Positions 56,746-64,000 of a stretch of DNA of 64,000 nt are shown in pieces; position 1 is the stretch's first letter; the number at the start of each line of letters is the position of its first letter. The notes beneath the pieces were generated by a model. That model had not been told where the DNA came from. It searched no databases and saw only the letters and a program-made list of their open reading frames with translations. Where the stretch lies: assembly GCA_026826555.1 (NCBI GenBank), contig JAKSZT010054568.1:12985008-13049007 (forward strand). The letters run 5' to 3'. The position numbers and the translations under genes were made by a program. This stretch comes from Tolypeutes matacus (Eukaryota > Chordata > Mammalia > Cingulata > Chlamyphoridae).

Positions 56746-58630
56746 TGTTACCTTTCAAAACAAATTTCTAGGTGAGTGGTTTATTCCCAACTAGCAATGA
56801 TGCCGTCATAAAAAGAAATTGTTCTATAGAGGAAAAAGCCCTTGGCCTGGATCCATGAAACTTGTGCTCAAATGCTGAGTGACAGAGGGAAAGGACGCCA
56901 TGTGGAGTGGGTGGGAGACACCTGAAGCTCAGAAAGAAATTGAGGCCAGAAATACCTATTGAGGAGCTCGTGGTTTAGGGACAGGGGGCTCCTGAAGGCC
57001 CGGGAATGAGACGTGAAGAGAAGACGCCGACTGCTCGGGGTAAGTTAAAGATTTAGGGAGTGCCCAGAGCACCTTGGTGTTGGGGGGTCAGAGGCTGTGG
57101 CGGTGCAGAGCCAGGTGCTTTCGCCTCTCACACCTGCACAGGGCAGGCTTGTTCAGAGAGCGCCCCGGAACGTTCCGTTCCTCCGCTGGCTGAGATCCAG
57201 CTCGGATCTAGCATTTCCCAGGATGCTAACAACATGTCTGTAATTTGGTTCTGTGCTTATTAGGAGTTCTCTGAAAACTGCTGCGAACAATGTCGGAAGA
57301 TGCTTGCAGCTCAGTGGAATCCCCACACTTCCTTCCTGCATGGTTCCGTCGGACTCCTCCAAAGTGTCCAGAACCCAGGAGAGCCTTCCAGAGCCTGGAC
57401 GCAGGGCAGGTCAGAGCCAGGGGGCAGGCCGGCTGGAGGAGGCCGCGGCAGATGGCACGCTTTCCTACCTTACAGCGTACACCAGTCCTCACGCCTTCTC
57501 AAGTGAAATTCCAGGCCAGGCCACCATCCACGAAAACAAGAGTTTACTAACAGAACACAAATCCCAGCCCCCTGAAGGTTCTATAGGAAATGGAGTACAT
57601 TGAGGAAAATCAAGAGAATCATACGTGAAATCTAATACCCAATACATGATCACTTTATTCAATTGTTCAAAATGAAAGGTTGTAAATTCACTTTCCCTTT
57701 GATCAAACACAGTTGTTGGGTGTGGCCTAGGATGCAGAAGCTGGGTGTTTCCATGAGTATTTTCTTTAATACTCACAACCCCGCTAAGTGGTAAAGACAG
57801 AGAAGCTGTTGTCGGAAACATTGAGTGACTCATGCCCTGCCACATAGCTTGAAAGTAGGAATCTTCCCAGCTCGAAAGCGCATCCTTTGCTGGGAGAAGC
57901 TGCTCTAATCTGCATAACTGCTCTCAGAGATGCATGAGGCAGCGTGTGCATGTTTGCAGGAGACTAAAGAGACGCCAGGCTCCGGGCGAGAGGGCCAGTG
58001 CACCCCCGTCTGCGAGTGGAGCTCCACAGACGCACTCCTGAAGGTGCAAACTGAGCGGGAGGCGTCTCAAGAATGCGGCAGCACCGCCAAAGAAGTACGG
58101 GGCAGCCATCTGGGGTAACGTCCTGGCAAGGTAAGCTAGAGACTGGTCGGGGCGGGACGTGACGAGCCGGGAAAGCAAAGAGCTTGGCCGTCATTCCCCA
58201 GGAAATCAGAGGGCAGAGGGCCATTGAGCGTGGAGGCCTTCTCTCTGCAGGGTCCACTCTGAGCTTGAGGAATCTGCTGGGGGGCTCAGTGGGGTTTGGG
58301 GAAACCTGGGCCACTGCCACTTGGTCAGTGGGGTGCCATAGTGCACCCAGGTCTTGGCGACAGACTTTGGAATCAGTGTGGAGATAACGAAGGCCGCGTC
58401 ACGGGGCCGTCCTTGTTCCCAGGCCAGCCGCAGCAGGGGCAGCCCCGTGTGGTGGCAGCAGCTCATCCGAAGTGGCTGCCGTGCACAAAGCAGAGACGGG
58501 CAGGCTGTGGCCAGCGCAGCACGCACCAGGGGCCGGCGCCCGTCAGGCTTGTGCAGTGGACATTTGCCCGCGGGTGTGTCTCTGTCACCCTGTCAGAGCC
58601 TGCTACACAGAACACTTGTTCATCTCTTTT
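56745..58630. other. Unique sequence, no gene seen
   Basis: A weak MIR-like piece may lie near 57750-57840. The frames at 57253-57603 plus and 57489-57845 minus have no known resemblance. Confidence 0.45.
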
Positions 58631-58634
58631 TTTC

Positions 58635-59625
58635 TTAACAGAGCAATTTTATTGATACATAGCAGTAAAGCATAAATCCATCCAAAGTGTACAAGCAAGA
58701 GGCATAATCACATATTTGTACATTTATCACTTCAGTCATTCTTAGTCATTCTTAATAGCGCACTTTCATTATTCCAATAATAATAAACAAAACTGTCAAT
58801 CTCTCTATGCTTCTCCTGCCACGCATAGCGCTATTCTTTTTCCTTCTCTCTAGTGTATTTGTATTTATGTTGTGTAAAAACAGTCTCATACATGCAATCT
58901 CACCCATGTTTGTGTTTCACATGAGGTTTTACTATCTTAGAGTCCCATGTTACAGGTTTAGCTTTCCTTCTAGTATACACATGCCCTTACGCTTTCCTTT
59001 TCAACCACTGTCCCACCCTACAATAGCTCTGCTAGTCACACACACCATGACGTGCTTGAACCATTTCTATCCATTTCCAAAGATTTACCAACAACATTTT
59101 TTAACAATTCTGCACAGATTAACCCTTAGCTTTCCATTCTCCACTCTCCTTCTATTTTCTGTTGACCTACATTTTAATTATTAACTCCATGAGTAATATA
59201 TATTACAAATATATATATTGTAAATATATTACAAATATATTTGGTTCATAATAGCACAACCATACAGTGTTTGTCCTTTTGTGTCTGGCTTGCTTCACTC
59301 AACATAATGCCCTCCAGGTTCGTCCATGTTGCCATATGCTTCACGACTTCATTTCTTCTTACTGCTGCCTACTATTCCCTCGTGCGTCTACTCCACACTT
59401 TGCTTAGCCATTCCTCAGTTGATGGACACCCGAGTTGTTTCCAGCTTTCGGCAATGGTGAGTAACACCGCTATGAACTTCAGTGTGCAGATGTCTGTCGT
59501 GTCACTGCCCTCAGTTCTGGGTAAATGCCTAGCGATGGTACTACTGAGTCACATGACAAGTCTATTTAACTTCTTTAGGAACTGCCAAAGGGTCCTCCAC
59601 AGTGGCTACACCTTCTACTGCTCTC
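58635..59625 (-). mobile_element. 5'-truncated L1 LINE
   Basis: Read on the plus strand the L1 runs backwards: 3' end at 'gagcaattttattgatacat' (58644), then 'gtctggcttgcttcactcaa' (59282), 'ccatgttgccatatgcttca' (59324), 'cagttgatggacacccgagt' (59417) and 'ggaactgccaaagggtcctc' (59578). It includes a palindromic 'ttacaaatatatatattgta' at 59202-59221. Not coding. Confidence 0.8.
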
Positions 59626-59799
59626 CTTTGGAAGGTCGGTGTTTTGTACGCGGCATTTACAGCTGGAAAGGCCGCTCAGCGGAGCTCAGAATTGGGTGAG
59701 TGGGGACACTCCGCCAAGGAGCACACGGGCAGCTGGGGCAGCTGGCAGGGCGTGAGAGCCCCGAAGCCCAGGGGTGACAGGACAAGGCTGCCTGGCACA

Positions 59800-60032
59800 C
59801 TGCGTGCGTGTGAGCGTGCATGAGAGAGAGACGAGAGAGGGCGTGTGTGAGTGTTTGGGGGTAGAAAGTGTGTGTGTGAGAGTGTGAAAGAAAGACGGAG
59901 AGTGTATGTGTGTGTAAGAGAGAGAGATGGAGTGTGGGGGGGACAGAGACAGTGTGAGAGAGAGAGTCTGTGTGAGTGGATGTGCATGCATGTGAGACAG
60001 TGTGTGTGTGTGTGTGTGTGTGAGCTCACACC
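59800..60032. repeat. Purine/TG-rich low-complexity tract
   Basis: About 230 bp of mixed GAGA and GTGT units, ending in an uninterrupted (GT)n run of about 11 units (60000-60021). The minus strand makes a His/Thr/Ser/Leu-rich open frame that is a composition artefact. Confidence 0.9.
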
Positions 60033-60034
60033 AG

Positions 60035-60640
60035 CACGCACTCTCCGTGTGCATCATCAGCTGCCATCCTTTCCCTGAAAGCAAACCTGGTGCCGGGAGC
60101 ATCCCGGGTCCTGCGTGGGACCTGGGACCTCCCAGCTTGCCCCGTTGGAGCCTCCAGTAAATCAAAGCAGCCAGCAGACACTCTACTCCTTGATGAATGA
60201 CGAGGAAAGTGAATAACGCTCGGAGGCAGCTGCTCTTGGAATTAATTGGAAGGTTGGCCAGTTTAAGCCTCCCATATTTCTTTGGTTAGGAAAAAAATAA
60301 TAAAACCATGTGACCTTCATATACGGTTCATGACTAGAAACAAATCTTCCCCGGCTGCTATTTCCAGGAATATTTGTGGGGAAACGGAGCAGTGGCCATG
60401 TCTATGGGGCCCTAAATTGTGCGATTAACAAACGCGGCTGAACTGTCACTGAGGAAAACGCAGATGCCGTGCGGGTGTGCAGCCGGAAGCCTCCCAGGGG
60501 CCGTCTGCTCCCACTCCCCACGGGTGAGCAGCTGTGCGGGGCGCGGCCTCTGGGGGTGAGTGGGGAGAGGAGCCCAGAAACAAGGGGGACAGAGGGGGGC
60601 CAAGGAGCCGTGGGGCTCTGGAATTCCAGACCACTGGGTC
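60035..60640. other. No recognised feature
   Basis: Mixed composition, AT-rich around 60240-60330. Nothing is assignable. Confidence 0.4.
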
Positions 60641-60745
60641 CATTCCCCTTTCAAAGCTGGAGAAACCAAGGTGCAGAAGGGAAGTGCATTGTCTGGGGTG
60701 AAAACTCTCCTGCTGAACCAGGGGCCGTCTCCTGCTCGCGAGGCA
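60640..60745 (-). repeat. MIR SINE fragment
   Basis: 'ccattcccctttcaaagctg', 'gagaaaccaaggtgcagaag' and 'gtgcattgtctggggtgaaa' match minus-strand MIR order. Confidence 0.5.
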
Positions 60746-61057
60746 GGCGCCCTTCAAAGAGCAGCGGAGTCAAGAAACTGCGCCCAGAACTATCCTGCAG
60801 AGAGCCCTGGACGTCCTGAAGAGGCTTCTCGTGGCAAACTGGCCTGCAGACACGCCTCACGCTGGAGCTTCTGGCTCATTTGCATCAGTGTCTCTGAAAC
60901 ACTCGCAGGGCGTGTCCGCAAGCCAAACTTGGGCACGAAGGAGGCTGCTGTGGGCTTGAGCCTCCTTTTCCGTGGCCTGCTTGTGGACTGGGAATCCCCG
61001 TGAATCGGGAATTCCCGTGAACAGCTCCGGCAGTAGGGAATCCTGGCCTGTTGTTCG
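60745..61057. other. No recognised feature
   Basis: Contains a local near-duplication, 'gggaatccccgtgaa' followed by 'gggaattcccgtgaa' (60990-61021). Nothing else is assignable. Confidence 0.4.
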
Positions 61058-61291
61058 GTGCATGCTCACCCAGAACTCTTTTTAACTTGCTTAAATCATC
61101 AAGACAAAAAAAGTATTGCCTCCTCTTCGATGGTTTTGTTCACATCCCTTAAACCTGAAACAATGGAAGAACTGGAAGAAAATGCCAATATTGCCAAGAG
61201 TGTCCTAGAAGCTCGCCAAAGCAGCCGAATCCGAATGGCCACTCCTGACTGGTACAGACCATCTTCTGAAAAGCCATGTATGTCAAAATGA
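61058..61291 (+). pseudogene. Unidentified coding-like segment (exon or retrocopy fragment)
   Basis: A 77-codon plus-strand frame. From the internal Met at 61130 it looks like real protein text: balanced codon use, an acidic amphipathic stretch ('ETMEELEENANIAKSVLEAR', about residues 34-53) and a compact tail ending 'ATPDWYRPSSEKPCMSK' before TGA. The surrounding frames do not look like this. I do not recognise the protein. It may be the last coding exon of a gene or a piece of a processed pseudogene; I see neither a clear acceptor site nor a poly(A) tail. The first 25 codons are less convincing. No function is proposed. Confidence 0.35.
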
Positions 61292-61399
61292 GCGATCCAG
61301 AAAGCGTGGCGTGGCATTCTTAGCCCTTGAGGCAGCCAAGCCAGCGTGTGCCAGGCCACCGGCCAGCGGCGCCACTGTGCGTCCCTTTCTTCCACTCAC

Positions 61400-61560
61400 C
61401 ATTGAGTTATTAATTATCCAGTTTGTGTGACATCGACGTTCATTCTTTTCACTGTTATGTGATATTCTCTTGCGTGACTACATGACAGTTTATTGATCCA
61501 TCTTCCTGCCTATAGATATATGGGTTATTTGAAGTCTTCAGTTGGAGAGGACATGGCTGT
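61400..61560 (-). repeat. Short L1 fragment
   Basis: 'cactgttatgtgatattctc', 'tttattgatccatcttcctg' and 'gatatatgggttatttgaag' fit the reverse of the L1 3' region ('ttgtatagtattccattg ... tttatccattctcctgttg ... ggacatttgggttgtttcc'). Confidence 0.5.
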
Positions 61561-61970
61561 GAACACAGTTATCCGCAGCTCCTGGCAGGTGTGCAAATCG
61601 CCACGCCTAGCAGGGCCTGGCTCGGCCCCAGGTATGGGGATGTTTGTGCTTGTGAAATAAGCGCAAACGCTGTTTCAAACGAAGGTAAGAGTTTATCTTT
61701 CCACAGCAGAGCAGCAAAACCCATCGCTGCACGTTCTTCCCGAAACAGAAATGCCAGGCTTGCTCAGCTTCGCCACGTGACGTGTCTCCACCACGGTGCT
61801 CGGGCCGCAGCTGAGCGCCAGTGAAGCCAAGCGGGTTCGGGCATCCAGGACGCTCTCCTCTCCCACCTGCTTCCGCGGCCGCCCGCGGTTATTAGCAGAT
61901 TTGAGAAGCTCTAATCCTGGGATTTTGTCGGCATTGATGTCACATTTGCCGTCAGTTTGAGCTTGTCTTC
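61560..61970. other. No recognised feature
   Basis: GC-richer unique segment. No gene is supported. Confidence 0.4.
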
Positions 61971-62090
61971 TCACTTCCTTTACGATGTCTTTTGAGGATC
62001 AGAGCCTCTTAATTTCAGGGGAGTGGAGTTTATCGGCCTTTAATGTTATGTCTGGCATATTGGATTTTCACTGCTCAAGCCACCGCCAGT
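61970..62090 (-). repeat. Possible L1 ORF2 fragment
   Basis: 'gagcctcttaatttcagggg', 'tttatcggcctttaatgtta' recall reversed L1 ORF2 text ('aagtctttaattttaatg ... aatttatcaatcttttcctttatg'). Weak. Confidence 0.35.
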
Positions 62091-62195
62091 CTTAAATCAC
62101 ACTCTACAACTCACATTTCTTATCTCATTGATACCTGAGAAACCTGGTGAGGAAGTCTTAACAGCATCCTCGTTTTACAGACGAGAAATCCCAGC
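62090..62195 (-). repeat. MIR SINE fragment
   Basis: 'ctcacatttcttatctcatt', 'ctggtgaggaagtcttaaca', 'cgttttacagacgagaaatc' in minus-strand MIR order. Confidence 0.6.
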
Positions 62196-64000
62196 GGCTC
62201 GCCTGTGCCCGCGGCGCCCAGGGCCGAAGCTGACGCCCAGCAAGGCGCCGCGGCCGCAGTGCCCCGGGCCCCGCCCTGCGGCGTCTCTGGTCCTCTCACC
62301 CACAGCCAGCATGCATTTGTGTCTTCTGGGCTCCACAGAGCCCTGGACGCAGAGCTGGGCGCACGTCCTCCCTCCCCCACAGCTTCCAGTCTGTAAGGGG
62401 ACGGGCGCAGAGGAGGCGACCGCAGCAGAGCAGTGAGCTAACCTGGGGGGCCCGCATGGGGAAGGTCCCGTCGTTGCCACAGGCTGAGCGTGGGCATGAG
62501 TGAGAAGCTCGCGTTCTCCAAAAGGCCGGGGCTTAGGGGCAGCAGGAGCAGCTCTGGTAGAGAGGACGCACACCGAAGGTACGGAGACACGGGGGGGCAG
62601 GTGAGGCCGTGACGGCGAGCTGCCCTCCGCGGCTGCCGGCGCGAGAGGCAAGGTCAGAGGCGGCGCTGGACGCCCAGGTCGGACGAGAGGCCTGCGTGCC
62701 CAGCTACCTAAAGCCATCCATCTCTCACTTTGAAGCTCTGAGCTCTGGGGGCTGAGCCGTTCCCACCCCTAATGCTCTGTCCAAGATTTCCTTCTAGAAA
62801 CTTCTGCCTGCTGGTCAGGGCATTCCTTTCAAAGGGCTCTCTCCTAACCAGCATTCTGAGACTTGGTGAACAGGGCCTCATTGTCACCAAGAATGCACAG
62901 AATCCCCTCCTGTCCCCGTAACCATGGTCGCCGTCGGCCGGCTCCTAAGCACTTCCCAGGTGCTGCCTCAGAGCCAGGTGGAAAGGGCACAGCCTAGCCT
63001 GGCCTCCACTCTGCCGCCAGCACGTGCTCCTGGGCAGCTTCCCGCCTCGGAGCCCACCCCCGCTGGCATCACGGGGTCCAGAGGGTACAGAACGCGCCTC
63101 GCACGAGGGCAGCCCCAGCAGACGTCAGTGTTTCTCACCACTCACATAGTCCCAGGTAACACTCAAGGGCACAGAATCCCAGACTGAAACCAACTCCTCT
63201 AGGAGGGACGGCTGGCTCGGAGCCTCGGGCACCGTCTTCCCCAGGACGGAATCACGGGGGCAGGAGGAGAGCAGGCTTACTGCACTTGGCCCCGTGCCGG
63301 GCGAAGACGCCTGCGTGAAGAGGCAGCTCTCTCAGAGCCCTGCAGAAAGCACGGCCACTGCCCGGGGGCCGAGACCACAGTGACGTCCAGTCTGCCGGGA
63401 GGAGGCGCCCGGGCTGCCAGCACATTCCAGGGGCCCTGAACTGACCACCAGAAACCTCAAACGAGCTCGCGCCCACCCCAGTGAGCAGGATCTGAAACGG
63501 CACTTAAATCTGCGCAGAAAAACCAGTGCCCTGAAGACAGTGTGGAGTGGGGGTGAAGTCTCCCAGGGACCAGAGAGACCTTCTGATATAAACACACACA
63601 CTCCAGAGCTTCTGAAGTTTGGAGAATAACTGGAAGGTGGACAGGTACTGCTGAGGCAGAAAACAGCAGAAAAGGGTAAGACTGAGCAAAGCACACTTGT
63701 TACAAAACATGATCATCTACTAAGCTACGAGGCACGACTCTACCATCCCAAAATAGCCCACTCTGCACCCTGGGTGAAGAATTCTCTGGGTGCTGGGCTG
63801 CATTGACTTCTGATGTGCTCCCCAAAAGTTTCAATGCACAGGACCCTCGTTTGTGCTATTTTTTCAGCTTGGGGTTCCCATAATAGGAAGGGGCCATGAA
63901 TTTGGAGGCGACGTTTGAGTGTGTCACAGGATTTCCCACAGAAATCTCCATCCCGCAACTCAGAGCTCCTGGCAGAGAGGGGCTTCCTGACGTCTCCCGT
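62195..64000. other. Unique GC-rich sequence, no gene seen
   Basis: GC- and CpG-rich at 62.2-63.4 kb with overlapping frames on both strands (62175-62717 minus, 180 codons; 62924-63187 plus). None shows a recognisable domain. No repeat is assignable up to the window end. Confidence 0.45.

Noticed and set aside
59686..60165. His/Thr/Ser/Leu-rich 159-codon minus-strand frame
   Set aside because: Translation of GAGA/GTGT low-complexity sequence.

Overview
This window is mammalian nuclear DNA, not a microbial or viral genome. There are no operons or tRNA/rRNA genes and no long conserved reading frame. The recognisable content is interspersed repeats of every age class of placental mammals: MIR and L2 fragments, one Tigger DNA transposon, hAT-type MITEs, MaLR/ERVL-type LTRs and LINE-1. 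I see no Alu, B1/B2, Bov-tA or carnivore tRNA-Lys SINE in 64 kb, which argues against primates, rodents, ruminants and carnivores. The L1 3' end near 44.1-44.5 kb and the LTR families at 2.2, 11.8 and 32.4 kb look like those I remember from xenarthrans (armadillo, sloth). That lineage call is from memory and is moderate to low confidence.

Layout. 0-9 kb: the end of a 56-bp tandem repeat, L2 remains, an LTR, a hAT MITE and a MaLR provirus remnant with its internal region (5.0-6.9 kb). 9-17 kb: old L1 3' ends, one apparently 5'-inverted, plus MIRs, an LTR and a MaLR LTR. 17-21 kb: mostly unique, with two copies of a short dispersed segment and a small minisatellite. 21.5-24.5 kb: very GC- and CpG-rich, with a CpG-island-like core at 22.2-22.9 kb. 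24.8-25.3 kb: two adjacent tandem arrays. 25-31 kb: mostly unique. 31.8-34.6 kb: a Tigger1-like transposon with exact TA duplications, carrying a nested solo LTR with an exact 5-bp target duplication and a recognisable transposase fragment. 36.9-44.6 kb: a near full-length, heavily mutated L1, split near its 3' end by an LTR-like insertion. 44.6-50 kb: mostly unique. 50.0-50.4 kb: a 37-bp minisatellite with higher-order structure. 50.8-52 kb: an L1 3' end. 52-54.6 kb: GC-rich. 54.8-55.3 kb: a 41/42-bp minisatellite abutting a MIR. 58.6-59.6 kb: an L1 on the minus strand. 59.8-60.0 kb: a purine/TG-rich tract. 61.1 kb: one short coding-looking segment that I could not identify.

No complete protein-coding gene can be supported. 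The long open frames in the GC-rich blocks and minisatellites are what GC-rich or stop-free tandem DNA gives by chance. The block could be intergenic or a large intron; its GC content, CpG retention and several minisatellites resemble a subtelomeric or high-recombination region. I did not find a convincing undescribed biological system. The best leads are the unidentified 61.1 kb frame, the CpG island, the minisatellites next to ancient SINEs, and the strong AT-to-GC erosion of an old L1.
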